NCBI GenBank assembly: GCA_963666995.1
Contig: OY762941.1
Span: forward strand, 1,426,001 to 1,490,000
DNA from: Syntrophobacter sp963666995
Lineage (GTDB): Bacteria > Desulfobacterota > Syntrophobacteria > Syntrophobacterales > Syntrophobacteraceae
Direction of reading: 5' to 3'
DNA length: 64,000 nt
Made by a program: the position numbers and the translations under genes. Shown here one piece after another: positions 6,893-15,586 of this stretch (position 1 is its first letter; every line of letters starts with the position of its first letter). Below the pieces are notes generated by a model. The model was not told where the DNA came from, ran no database searches, and saw nothing but the letters and a program-made list of their open reading frames with translations.

Positions 6893-8773
6893 ATGCAGGA
6901 ACTGCTGCTGCCCCGAAGCGATCGCAAGCATCTGCTTTTGGGCAATGAAGCCATAGTGCGAGGCGCTCTCGAAGCGAATGTCCGGTTTGTTGCGGCGTAC
7001 CCCGGGACGCCTTCTTCAGAAATCATCGACCGGTTTTACCAGATCGGTCCCGAAGCCGGCGTTTATGTGGAATACGCCGTAAACGAGAAAATCTCCGTGG
7101 AAACGGCGGGCGCCGCGGCAATCTCCGGGGTCCGAAGCCTGTGCGCGATGAAGCACGTCGGGCTGAATGTCGCCGCGGATGCGTTTATGACCCTCGCCTA
7201 CGTGGGGGTAAAGGCCGGAATGGTGATCGTCGTGGCCGACGACCCGTCGCTCCATTCCAGTCAAAACGAACAGGACAACCGCTATTACGCCAAGATGGGC
7301 AACGTACCGATGTTTGAGCCGTCGACTCCGGAAGAGGCCAGGGAAATGACCATCGAAGCCTTTTCCATTTCCGAAAAGCACCGTATTCCGTGCATGCTTC
7401 GAACGACGACCAGGGTTAACCATTGCCGCGGCCCGGTGCCGATGAACGACCTCCCTTCGGGCGAACCAAAGGGCGAATTCACAAAGGACCCGTTCAACCT
7501 GGTCGTGATTCCCGCCGTAGGCCGCAAACTGAGGCTTGCCCTGCTCGAAAAGCTCGCCGCCCTCAAGGGGGAAGCGGAACGGAGCCGGTACAATTTTACG
7601 GTCGGGGAAGGCAAACTGGGGATCGTCACCAGCGGGGTTTCATACCTTTATGTGAGGGATGCCGTCCGCGACCTGGGCCTGGAAGGCCGTGTGAAGATCC
7701 TCAAGCTCGGCTTCAGCTACCCCCAGCCGAAGCGCCTCATCCGCAACTTTCTTGCCGGCATGGATAAAGTCCTGGTGGTCGAGGAACTCGATCCCTTCCT
7801 CGAAGAGGCAACTCGACTGGTCGCCCAGGAAGCCGGATTGAAGGCAGTCATCGGGGGCAAGGGCGCGGACCTGGTGCCGCGGGCTTTCGAACTTGATGTG
7901 GTGAGGGTCAAACGGGCCGTCGGCGCCTTTTTCGGGGCATCCTACAAGCCGCCCGAGGTATTCGCCGCGCCGGAGCTTCCCCAGAGGCCGCCGAACCTGT
8001 GCCCCGGCTGTCCGCATCGTGCGACCTATTATTCAGTCCGAAAAGTCTTCGGGGATGAGGCCATCTACCCCACGGATATCGGATGCTACACCCTCGGGAT
8101 TCTTCCCCCGCTCCGCATGGCCGACTTCCTCATCTGCATGGGATCGGGCGTTTCCACGGCGGGCGCATTCAGCAAGGTCCAGGACCGGCCCGTGGTCGCG
8201 TTCATCGGCGATTCGACGTTTTTCCACGCGGGGATCACCGGGTTGATCAACGCGGTCTACCACGATCACCGGTTCCTCCTCGTTATCCTCGACAACGGGA
8301 CGACCGCCATGACCGGCCATCAGCCCCATCCTGGAGTGGAACTCACGCCGGCGGGAAAAGTGAAACCGAAAGTGGACATCGAAAGCGTCGTGCGGGGATG
8401 CGGGGTGGAGCGGGTCGCCGTTGTGAACCCCCTGCAGGTGAAGAAGACTCAGGACGTCCTTCAGGACATGCGCGAACACATGAAAGAGCCGGGAGTCTCC
8501 GTGCTCATCTCCAAAAGCCCGTGTCCTCTTTTTGAAAACCGGGTCCTTCGGAAGCAGCGCAAAATTGTTTTCCACGTGGACGCCTCATGCGATCTCTGCA
8601 AACGTTGCATGGAAGAACTGGGATGCCCCGCCTTCGCCTGGGAAAGAAGCGCGGCCGGGGAGATGTGCGTCAGCATCAACGAAGCGCTGTGCAGCGGCTG
8701 CAGTATCTGTTCGCAGATGTGCAATTCGATCAGGCCGAAACGGATCGATGAGGGCAAGGGAGGTGCCGAGTGA
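6893..8773 (+). CDS. iorA: Indolepyruvate:ferredoxin oxidoreductase, alpha subunit
   Basis: The product is a 626-residue TPP and iron-sulfur subunit interconverting aryl pyruvate + CoA and aryl-acetyl-CoA + CO2 with ferredoxin. The N-terminal pyrimidine-binding domain carries AAYPGTPSSEIID. The TPP pyrophosphate motif is GDSTFFHAGITGLINAVYHD with the closing ILDNGTTAMTG. Two ferredoxin-like clusters end the protein (CDLCKRCMEELGC and CSGCSICSQMC). The ATG at 6893 follows a CGGAGG site; the frame stays open much further upstream inside paaK, but that extension is not family-like. Its TGA overlaps the iorB start. Confidence 0.93.
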   Translation: MQELLLPRSDRKHLLLGNEAIVRGALEANVRFVAAYPGTPSSEIIDRFYQIGPEAGVYVEYAVNEKISVETAGAAAISGVRSLCAMKHVGLNVAADAFMTLAYVGVKAGMVIVVADDPSLHSSQNEQDNRYYAKMGNVPMFEPSTPEEAREMTIEAFSISEKHRIPCMLRTTTRVNHCRGPVPMNDLPSGEPKGEFTKDPFNLVVIPAVGRKLRLALLEKLAALKGEAERSRYNFTVGEGKLGIVTSGVSYLYVRDAVRDLGLEGRVKILKLGFSYPQPKRLIRNFLAGMDKVLVVEELDPFLEEATRLVAQEAGLKAVIGGKGADLVPRAFELDVVRVKRAVGAFFGASYKPPEVFAAPELPQRPPNLCPGCPHRATYYSVRKVFGDEAIYPTDIGCYTLGILPPLRMADFLICMGSGVSTAGAFSKVQDRPVVAFIGDSTFFHAGITGLINAVYHDHRFLLVILDNGTTAMTGHQPHPGVELTPAGKVKPKVDIESVVRGCGVERVAVVNPLQVKKTQDVLQDMREHMKEPGVSVLISKSPCPLFENRVLRKQRKIVFHVDASCDLCKRCMEELGCPAFAWERSAAGEMCVSINEALCSGCSICSQMCNSIRPKRIDEGKGGAE

Positions 8774-9399
8774 TGTCGGAATCGAAGAAGGCTGTCAAAG
8801 CCGTGCGGATATTTTTTACAGGGGTCGGCGGGCAGGGGACGCTGCTTGCGACGCGCCTTACGGGAGAGGCGGCGCTGGAGGAAGGACTGCCGGTCACGAT
8901 GAGCGAGATTCACGGAATGGCCCAGCGCGGAGGCGTGGTGGAATCATCCGTGGTCATGGGTAATATTTTCAGTCCGACCATAGCCGACGGCGAGGCCGAT
9001 ATCGTGCTTGCCTTCGAGCCGCTCGAAGCGGCGCGCGCTCTGCCCAAATGCCATGCAAACACACTTGTCGTCTCGAACACCGTTCCCGTCCTTCCCTTCT
9101 CCGTGGCCACCGGTCAGAGCGCGTATCCGGAGCTGGAAGCCCTGTACGGGACGGTCGGGGAAAAGGTCGCAAGACTCATTAAAGTCGACGCCGTCGAAAT
9201 TGCAGGGAAAGCGGGTTCGGAGAGGGCGGCAAATATCGTCATGGTCGGAGTGCTCGCCGGGACCGGGCGGCTCCCCATCTCAAAAGAGAGCTGGGCCGCG
9301 GCGATTAAAAGGACGCTCCCGTCGAAGGTCCTCCAGGTGAACCAGCGGGCATTCGAGCTGGGCTGCGAGGCCGGAGCGGGCGCCGCAGCGCCAAACTGA
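8773..9399 (+). CDS. iorB: Indolepyruvate:ferredoxin oxidoreductase, beta subunit
   Basis: The product is a 208-residue gamma/beta-type subunit of the 2-oxoacid oxidoreductase superfamily, partner of IorA. It has the conserved FFTGVGGQGTLLATRL near the N-terminus and the segment EIHGMAQRGGVVESSV. The start ATG at 8773 overlaps the iorA stop (TGATG); a GTG three bases upstream is also possible. The last residues and the stop codon lie within a dispersed repeat (about 9380-9430) also found at 45.9 and 48.5 kb, so the extreme C-terminus may be repeat-derived. Confidence 0.92.
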   Translation: MSESKKAVKAVRIFFTGVGGQGTLLATRLTGEAALEEGLPVTMSEIHGMAQRGGVVESSVVMGNIFSPTIADGEADIVLAFEPLEAARALPKCHANTLVVSNTVPVLPFSVATGQSAYPELEALYGTVGEKVARLIKVDAVEIAGKAGSERAANIVMVGVLAGTGRLPISKESWAAAIKRTLPSKVLQVNQRAFELGCEAGAGAAAPN

Positions 9400-9430
9400 G
9401 CCGCGTAGCGGCGTTGGGGTGGGGGGCACG
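9380..9430. repeat. Dispersed 3'-end repeat, partial copy
   Basis: The segment CGCCGCAGCGCCAAACTGAG, continuing into CCGCGTAGCGGCGTTGGGGTGG, matches part of the longer repeats at about 45850-45971 and 48430-48552. It contains the iorB stop codon. Confidence 0.6.
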
Positions 9431-9558
9431 GCTGTCGCTCAAAGGACAAGACGAGGCCGGATGAAATCAGGGTTCGTCATTCCGGAGCCGTTTAGGTCGT
9501 TTCTGCGCCTCGGTTTTTCCTTTGGGTCAAAGCCCTAATCAGAGCCCCTCATCCGGGA

Positions 9559-10716
9559 TCACGAGTACCGGGCCCCGTTTTTGCCGAGGATTTCCCTCGC
9601 GATGATGAGTTTCTGAACGTCCTGCGTCCCTTCACCCAGGGAAGATGCCCAGGCATCCATGGGGAATTTGTGGATGGGATGCTCGAATATCACGGACGCC
9701 GCGCCGAACAGGTCGGCGGCCCACGTTCCGACTTCTCTTGCGATTTCAACCGTGAGGTACTTGGCCATGGACGCTTCGAGGTGGAAATCCGCGCCTTGGT
9801 CCTTGGCCCAGCAGGCCTTCCACAGCATGAGTCTTGCGGCCTCGATTCGGGCAAAGAAATCAGCCGCTTCGAACGCCTTGGCCTGAAGATCGGCGATTTT
9901 CTTCCCGAAGATTTCTCTTTTGCGTGCGTGCTCGATGCCCAGTTCGAAAGCGCCCCGCGCGGTCCCCAGCGTCAGAGCGCCGATGTTGACCCGGCTGTGG
10001 GTGAAAATGGTCAAAACCTGCTTCATCCCCCTGCCGCGCTCGCCGACGAGGTTCTCCTCGGGCACGAAGACGTCCTTCAGGGTGATGCGGGTTAGATCCG
10101 ACGGGATCCACACCTGCTTGTGCAGCTTCTTCCGGGTCACGCCCTCCGACGAGAGGTCCACCAGAAACATGCTGATGCGGCGGTTCCTGGCGGCTTCAGG
10201 GTCCGAGACGGCGGTAATGAGCGCCAGGTCGCTTATGGCGCCGTTGGTGACGAAGGCTTTAGTGCCGGTAAGCCGCCACCCTCCGCCAACCTTCTCGGCT
10301 TTGGTTGCGACGTTGGCCACATCACTGCCTGCTGTGGGTTCGGTATTTCCAAGGCATATGAGGGTCTCTCCCCGCGCGGCCGGGCCGTAGTGCATCCTCT
10401 TCTGTTTTTCGGATCCGAAGAGGGAAAGGCCTTTCATGCCAAGCGAGGTCTGAACGAGTACGGCGACCGCAACCCCCGGGGAAATCTTCGCCAGATGTTC
10501 AACCAGGATCGATTGTTTGAGGGCCGTCTGCTCAACGTAAGAACCGTCTTTCTCGTCATGCCCCAGCCACCGGTACCTGGCGAGCGCGTTAAAGAAGCTC
10601 CTGGGCACGGCCCCTTCTCCATACCAGGTGGCGAGGTAAGGGATCAATTGGACATTTAGAAAATCCTTGAATCGTTTCAGTTCTTCCGCGAGTTCCCCGG
10701 GGACCAGAAAATCCAT
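9559..10716 (-). CDS. Acyl-CoA dehydrogenase
   Basis: The product is a 385-residue FAD flavoprotein that would oxidise an acyl-CoA to the 2,3-enoyl-CoA and pass electrons to ETF. The middle domain shows ICLGNTEPTAGSDVAN and GTKAFVTNGAISDLALI, typical of the family. The C-terminal GEGTQDVQKLIIAREIL contains the Glu at the usual catalytic position. The ATG at 10716 follows a perfect AGGAGG; an in-frame TTG seven codons upstream is unlikely. The gene converges on iorAB, so it is not part of that operon. Chain-length preference cannot be read from sequence. Confidence 0.9.
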   Translation of the reverse strand: MDFLVPGELAEELKRFKDFLNVQLIPYLATWYGEGAVPRSFFNALARYRWLGHDEKDGSYVEQTALKQSILVEHLAKISPGVAVAVLVQTSLGMKGLSLFGSEKQKRMHYGPAARGETLICLGNTEPTAGSDVANVATKAEKVGGGWRLTGTKAFVTNGAISDLALITAVSDPEAARNRRISMFLVDLSSEGVTRKKLHKQVWIPSDLTRITLKDVFVPEENLVGERGRGMKQVLTIFTHSRVNIGALTLGTARGAFELGIEHARKREIFGKKIADLQAKAFEAADFFARIEAARLMLWKACWAKDQGADFHLEASMAKYLTVEIAREVGTWAADLFGAASVIFEHPIHKFPMDAWASSLGEGTQDVQKLIIAREILGKNGARYS

Positions 10717-11000
10717 ACTCTTCCTCCTTTTGTCCAAGGCATGACCGCTGATTTTTCAATAAGTTAACACTGAGCCCCCCAAGCTTCAAGGCAATTCACG
10801 GCAGCCCCGGCCGTGAATTGCCGGGCTCCCATCCGCCTGCCGGCTTCGGTCCCGGATAGACCTCCGCATCTATTGACACATGGATTATAATGCAGGAAAT
10901 CTCATGAAGCGCTTCCCATGTCCTGGAATTCCACGGGAGATCGGTACGGGTACGGTCCGTTCGGCACTTGCAGAGTTCATAAATTTCATAAGGAATCTCA

Positions 11001-12026
11001 ATGAAAGCGGTCAGCAATAGGGCAAGGATAATCCTGGTCGCGGTTTTCGTGGTGATCCTGAGCGTCACTCACTACACAGCGGATGCCTTGCACTGGGAAT
11101 ATCTGCACACGGACTATCAGCACTACCTCTACCACGCCTTCTTCTTCCTACCGCTCATTCTCGCAGGCTTCTGGTTCGGCTTAAGGGGCGCCGTCATCAC
11201 CTCCCTGATCATTACCGCGGCCAATCTGCCTGACGTGCTGCATCACATCCATGCCTTCTCTCCCCTCAAGTTTTATTATCTTCTCCAGGTGGGAATCTAC
11301 AATATCGTGGCGGTCAGTCTTGGAATCCTGCGGGATCGCGAGCGCAAAGAACAGGAACGGTCCCGGATGGACGAGAACCTTGCGGCCATGGGAAAAGCGC
11401 TTTCCTGTGTCGCCCACGACATGAAGACGCCTCTCATCGCTATCGGCGGTTTCAGCCAGATGCTTCTCAAAAACATGGACGATAAGGACCCCGGCCGCGC
11501 CAAACTCGAGATCGTCGTCAAGGAAGCCAGGCGGCTCGAACTCATGGTCAAGGAGATGCTCGACTTTTCCCGCCCGCTCGAACTCCACAAATCGGAAGAA
11601 GACATGTGCCGGCTGATCGAAGAGAGCCTGGCCGTGGTGCACGACCTGGCCGAGCAAAAGCAGGTCAGGATTCAGTGTGCCCCAGCGACCCTCCCCCACA
11701 TTTCCATGGACTGCATGCGCATGAAGCAGGTGATCATCAACCTGGTGATCAACGCGATAGAAGCCTCGCCCCAGGGTGAAGCAGTCGTCGTATCGAGCTT
11801 CAGGGAGGCGAACAATATTATTGTCGACGTACGCGACAGGGGAGACGGCATTCCTGCGGACAAGAAGGATACGATCTTTTCTCCCTTCTTCACTACGAAA
11901 AAGGAAGGAACAGGCCTTGGACTCCCCATCGCCAGGAAGATCATCGACGCCCACCTCGGCCGCCTCGAAATGTTTACGGCCCCGGAAAAGGGGATCGTGT
12001 TCAGGGTCAGTCTGCCGCTCCTGTAG
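11001..12026 (+). CDS. Membrane sensor histidine kinase
   Basis: The product is a 341-residue histidine kinase. Three or more hydrophobic helices (residues about 9-25, 45-75 and 92-110) anchor the N-terminus; this segment is His/Tyr-rich with little periplasmic domain. A short coiled linker leads to the HisKA box CVAHDMKTPLIAIGGFSQML with phosphoacceptor His139. The HATPase domain has NLVINAIEASP (N box), DRGDGIPADKKDTIF (G1) and GTGLGLPIARKII (G2). No receiver domain and no neighbouring response regulator are seen, so the partner is unknown. The gene appears monocistronic. Confidence 0.88.
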   Translation: MKAVSNRARIILVAVFVVILSVTHYTADALHWEYLHTDYQHYLYHAFFFLPLILAGFWFGLRGAVITSLIITAANLPDVLHHIHAFSPLKFYYLLQVGIYNIVAVSLGILRDRERKEQERSRMDENLAAMGKALSCVAHDMKTPLIAIGGFSQMLLKNMDDKDPGRAKLEIVVKEARRLELMVKEMLDFSRPLELHKSEEDMCRLIEESLAVVHDLAEQKQVRIQCAPATLPHISMDCMRMKQVIINLVINAIEASPQGEAVVVSSFREANNIIVDVRDRGDGIPADKKDTIFSPFFTTKKEGTGLGLPIARKIIDAHLGRLEMFTAPEKGIVFRVSLPLL

Positions 12027-12253
12027 TGCCCCGAAAAAGTTCCCACCGCAAGCGATCGAATCTGCTCGCAGCTCTTTTCACGGACGCCGTCCGTGCCTTT
12101 GGACCCCCTGCCGCCCGTATATTGACATGGAGTGGTTCATTGTTAAATGCGTCTTAAGAGCTGATATGAATCCAGTGCGACATACTTAACGTTTCCAAGA
12201 GAAGAGGCTTTGGGGAGGATACCGATATCACTGCCCGTGCCGGGAGCGATAGA

Positions 12254-13453
12254 ATGAAAAATGAAACTCCGTCTCATTCACTGCACAAATCCACGCGAGC
12301 CATCCACGGGGGCAAACTCCCGAGACCGGTATTCGGAGAACTCTCCGTTCCCATTTTTGAGACGTCCACTTTCTCCTTCCCGAACGCCGCTGAAGGAGCG
12401 GCCCGCTTCGCGGGCGAAGCGGAGGGTTATATCTATACCCGACTGAACAACCCCACCGTCAACGCCCTGGAGGAAGTGGTCTCATCGCTTGAAAACGGCT
12501 GGGGCGGCGTTGCGTCCGCGACCGGCATGGCGGCGGTCACAACGACTCTTCTGACCTTTCTCGGGCAGAACGATCATGTTGTGGCCACCGATTCGATTTA
12601 CGGCGCTTCACATGTCGCCCTCGAATTTGAACTCACGAGATTCGGTGTCGAATCGACTTTCGTCGACAGCTCGGACTTGCGGAACACCGAACGGGCGATC
12701 CGTCCAAACACGAAGATGGTGTTCCTCGAAACCCCGACCAATCCGACCATGGCGATCGCGGACATCCGGGCGACCGCCGATTTGGCCCATGCGCACGGGG
12801 CGATCCTCGTAGTGGACAACACCTTTGCAAGCCCCTATATTCAGCGGCCCCTCGAACTTGGGGCCGACCTCGTCGTGGACAGCCTCACGAAGTTCATCAA
12901 CGGCCACAGCGACGTCGTGGGAGGAATGGTTGTCGCCGGGACCGAGGCAGATTACCGGAAGGTGAAGAGGATGTTCACGATTTTCGGCGGCACCATGGAC
13001 CCGCACCAGGCCTGGCTGATCCTGAGAGGGGTCAGGACCCTTCCCCTGAGGCTTGAAAAGTCGCAGCAGAACGCTTCAATTATCGCCCGCTTCCTCAGCG
13101 CTCACCCCAAGGTCACGTGGGTTCGCTACCCCGGTTTGCCGGACCACCCCCAGCACGAGACGGCCGCAAAGCAAATGGACGGGTTCGGCTCCATGATTTC
13201 TTTCGGAGTGAAGAACGGCCTGGAGGGCGGCATCACAGTAATGAACAGCGTCCGGCTCATTACTCTCGCGGTGTCGCTCGGCGGGGTCGAGTCCCTTATC
13301 GAACATCCGGCGTCCATGACCCATGCGTCCATCCCCAGGGAAGAGAGGGAGCAGGCGGGGATTCTCGATGAACTGGTGAGGCTTTCCGTGGGGTGCGAGG
13401 ACCACGAGGATCTGTGCGAAGACCTTGACCAGGCGCTGAACCGTATCCCCTGA
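12254..13453 (+). CDS. Trans-sulfuration PLP enzyme, methionine gamma-lyase-like
   Basis: The product is a 399-residue Cys/Met metabolism PLP enzyme (fold type I). It has YTRLNNPTVNALEE (phosphate-contacting Tyr-Arg), ATGMAAVTTTLL, the cofactor ring Tyr in DSIYGASH, and Schiff-base Lys213 in DSLTKFINGHSDVVGG. The C-terminal SLGGVESLIEHPASMTHA is the usual substrate-carboxylate region. Overall features fit methionine gamma-lyase (methionine to methanethiol, 2-oxobutyrate and ammonia). Cystathionine gamma-synthase, gamma-lyase and O-acetylhomoserine sulfhydrylase share these motifs. A possible promoter (TTGACA at 12122-12127) lies upstream. The gene stands alone. Confidence 0.85.
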   Translation: MKNETPSHSLHKSTRAIHGGKLPRPVFGELSVPIFETSTFSFPNAAEGAARFAGEAEGYIYTRLNNPTVNALEEVVSSLENGWGGVASATGMAAVTTTLLTFLGQNDHVVATDSIYGASHVALEFELTRFGVESTFVDSSDLRNTERAIRPNTKMVFLETPTNPTMAIADIRATADLAHAHGAILVVDNTFASPYIQRPLELGADLVVDSLTKFINGHSDVVGGMVVAGTEADYRKVKRMFTIFGGTMDPHQAWLILRGVRTLPLRLEKSQQNASIIARFLSAHPKVTWVRYPGLPDHPQHETAAKQMDGFGSMISFGVKNGLEGGITVMNSVRLITLAVSLGGVESLIEHPASMTHASIPREEREQAGILDELVRLSVGCEDHEDLCEDLDQALNRIP

Positions 13454-13473
13454 ATCCAGCGCCGGCGGTCTTC

Positions 13474-14073
13474 TCAAAAATCAATTCCCGGTTGGGGTTC
13501 AATATCCTTGCGATAAGCGTGTTTGATTTCTTTCACCTCGCTGACCGTATCGGCAAGTTCAACGACGGCGGGGTGGACGTCGCGGCCCGTCAGGATGAGA
13601 TGCGTCAGCGGAGGCTTGCCGCGGATCAGGTCCACGACCTGTTCCAGATCGACGAGGTTCAGGTGGACGGCATTGTTGATTTCATCGAGGACGACGAGGT
13701 CGCAGCTTCCGGACCGAAGCTTTTCCGCGGCGAGCCGCACAGCCTCCTGAGCCGCTTCCCGGTGGACCTGGTGAGTGTACGGGTTACCCATGATCCCGCA
13801 AAATCCCATTCCCGTGCGAATCAGTTCCACATCACAGTCGAGCTTTTTAAGTCCGTCCCATTCCCCGGTGTAAATATCCCCCTTCATGAACTGAATAACG
13901 GATACCCTCATTCCGTGCCCGCACGCCCGAAGGACCATCCCGAGCGCCGATGACGTCTTTCCTTTCCCATAGCCGGTCAGCACCACGACCAGCCCCACTC
14001 TTTTTTTAGGGTCCAGGCGGGTAACTTCCAACTGAGGATGCAGGGTCTGTACCTTTTCCAATTCCATCTCCAT
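13474..14073 (-). CDS. cobO: Cob(I)yrinic acid a,c-diamide adenosyltransferase (CobA/CobO/BtuR type)
   Basis: The product is a 199-residue ATP:corrinoid adenosyltransferase that makes the Co-C bond of coenzyme B12 forms. The P-loop variant LTGYGKGKTSSALGMVLRA is diagnostic, followed by VIQFMKGDIYTGEWDGL and the Walker-B-like LVVLDEINNAV. LILTGRDVHPAVVELAD ends the core. The ATG at 14073 follows GGGAGGATTG; another ATG two codons on (14067) is possible, and an upstream GTG at 14088 is less likely. No cobalamin riboswitch could be supported upstream. Confidence 0.92.
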   Translation of the reverse strand: MEMELEKVQTLHPQLEVTRLDPKKRVGLVVVLTGYGKGKTSSALGMVLRACGHGMRVSVIQFMKGDIYTGEWDGLKKLDCDVELIRTGMGFCGIMGNPYTHQVHREAAQEAVRLAAEKLRSGSCDLVVLDEINNAVHLNLVDLEQVVDLIRGKPPLTHLILTGRDVHPAVVELADTVSEVKEIKHAYRKDIEPQPGIDF

Positions 14074-14652
14074 CAATCCTCCCGACACGATGCCGCGGCC
14101 CTATCGCAGCCGCAAAGATGCTTCAACCGACGTAAATTCATTCCCACCCGGCAACAAGCGGGCCCACACCCCCGCCGGCTTCCTCCCTCAATCAAAGATA
14201 AGAGCCCCGCATGCTTTCCGAATGAGCCGCGTTCACATATCTTCGCTCTTCAAATGATAATCATATGCGGCCCATGGGCAACGAGGTCCTCGGCCGCAGC
14301 CGGTTATCCCACAACGGACCTGCATGCGCGTCCCACGCCGGCGGGCGATCACGGGTGCGATCCACGGAGTCCGCTGCGACCAATCAGGATCCCCTCCAGA
14401 TCGGGAGTCTGTATTCATTTCTCCATATCTCCAACCGCTTTTTAATGGGCACTTGATTTTTTCACTTTACATCTCCATTAAGAAAGAGTACCGAATTAGT
14501 ACTATTCACCGTCAATAACTGAGAATAAATTTCATGCATGTGGTTTAGTTCGCATCCCATACTAAATTCATCGGAATACATCCCGGAGCAGGCAATGTGA
14601 TTTTTCGCCACCACGGCGGACCCGCCGCGGCCCATTGAGAAGAGGAGCGGGA
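14074..14652. other. Divergent intergenic region between cobO and the fur-like gene
   Basis: This 579-bp region has no convincing gene. It becomes markedly AT-rich from about 14400 to 14600, as a promoter region would. A Fur-box-like sequence sits at 14255-14269. Confidence 0.5.
14255..14269 (+). promoter_or_regulatory. Candidate Fur-type operator
   Basis: TGATAATCATATGCG matches 11 of 15 positions of the 7-1-7 Fur consensus (TGATAATCATTATCA), with the first ten consecutive. It lies about 185 bp upstream of cobO on one side and about 385 bp upstream of a Fur-family gene on the other. The distance is large, so which gene it serves is unclear. Confidence 0.35.
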
Positions 14653-15090
14653 ATGGACGGCAAGGACGATTTTTATTTTATCTCCAGGTTGAGAGAACAC
14701 GGCTTGCAGGTGACCTATCAGCGGCTGGCCATCTATAAAGCTCTATGCAGCTCGGATGCCCATCCCAGTGCCGAGGATATCCACGCCCAGGTCGGCAGGC
14801 GATTTTCGATGATTTCGCTCGGAACGATCTACAAGACGCTGGAACGCTTTCACGAAGCGGAGCTTGTGGACAAGCTGAACCCCGTGAGCGAAGTGGCGAG
14901 ATATGACGCGAAGGTGGAGCCTCATCACCATTTTGTATGCCTGCGGTGCCATGCATTCTTTGACCTTGATGAAAGCCCTCCGGAGGACCGTGAGGTTCCC
15001 CTGCCCGAGTTGCCCGGTTTTAAGGTTCTGAGGCGGCGGGTTCTCTTTCAAGGGTATTGTCCCGCTTGTAGTCCCGGGAAGGAAGAATAA
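14653..15090 (+). CDS. Fur-family transcriptional regulator (Fur/PerR-like)
   Basis: The product is a 145-residue metal- or peroxide-responsive repressor. The winged-helix region includes LQVTYQRLAIYKALCSS, HPSAEDIHAQVG and SLGTIYKTLERFHEAELV (recognition helix). The dimerisation/metal domain has PHHHFVCLRCHAFFDLDE, giving one CxxC, and YCPAC gives the second CxxC of a structural Zn site. ATG 14653 is chosen because it follows GAGGAGCGGGA; an in-frame TTG at 14635 is also open. PerR, Fur and Zur cannot be separated with certainty. Confidence 0.9.
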   Translation: MDGKDDFYFISRLREHGLQVTYQRLAIYKALCSSDAHPSAEDIHAQVGRRFSMISLGTIYKTLERFHEAELVDKLNPVSEVARYDAKVEPHHHFVCLRCHAFFDLDESPPEDREVPLPELPGFKVLRRRVLFQGYCPACSPGKEE

Positions 15091-15586
15091 TTCGAGGTCT
15101 CGGGCCTGCGCTGCTAATACCCCCTGATTATGCATCGGGATTCCGCTCTTGATGAGGGCCGTGAAGAACCGCGGGGAAAACGGCTCCAGCCCCGTGGCGA
15201 TCCGTCATGCCCCTCCACGCCTGCTGTTCCATCCCTACCGACTTGTTCCCTCGATGTTACAATTGATTCCATTCCGACCACGCTTCAGGGCGGGAGGAAT
15301 TCAGAATCCATTTCAATCCCGCAAACGAACAGCTTTCTCCCCCGCCTGCGACAGGGTCAAAATGGCAAAGGCAACAGCGGGAACTCCTGAATCGACAGCC
15401 TCGCGAGGGGCTGGGAGGAGGGGAAAAGAGTTGTGGCGGCCGCATTGGAAATGGTATTCATCACTTTTCCGGATCGATCCATCTCCGCCGGGGAAAAGAT
15501 GAGTGTCCAGGGTGTTTGGGTATGCCCGAGGGATCGGTCACAGGCTGCCGGACGACGGCAATCATGTTTTTCGGGAAGGAATGGCG
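15091..15586. other. Intergenic region with no recognisable feature
   Basis: These 496 bp separate the fur-like gene from the PEP-synthase-like gene. No family-like coding frame, terminator or clear promoter was found; short open frames here look random. Confidence 0.4.

Noticed and set aside
10873..10891. TTGACA and TATAAT upstream of the membrane kinase gene
   Set aside because: Only 7 bp separate them, which is not a functional sigma-70 spacing.
14300..14420. Cobalamin riboswitch-like fragments (GGGTGCGATCC, then CGGGAGTCTG)
   Set aside because: They are on the wrong strand for the adenosyltransferase gene, spacing is far too short, and the B12 box is poorly matched.
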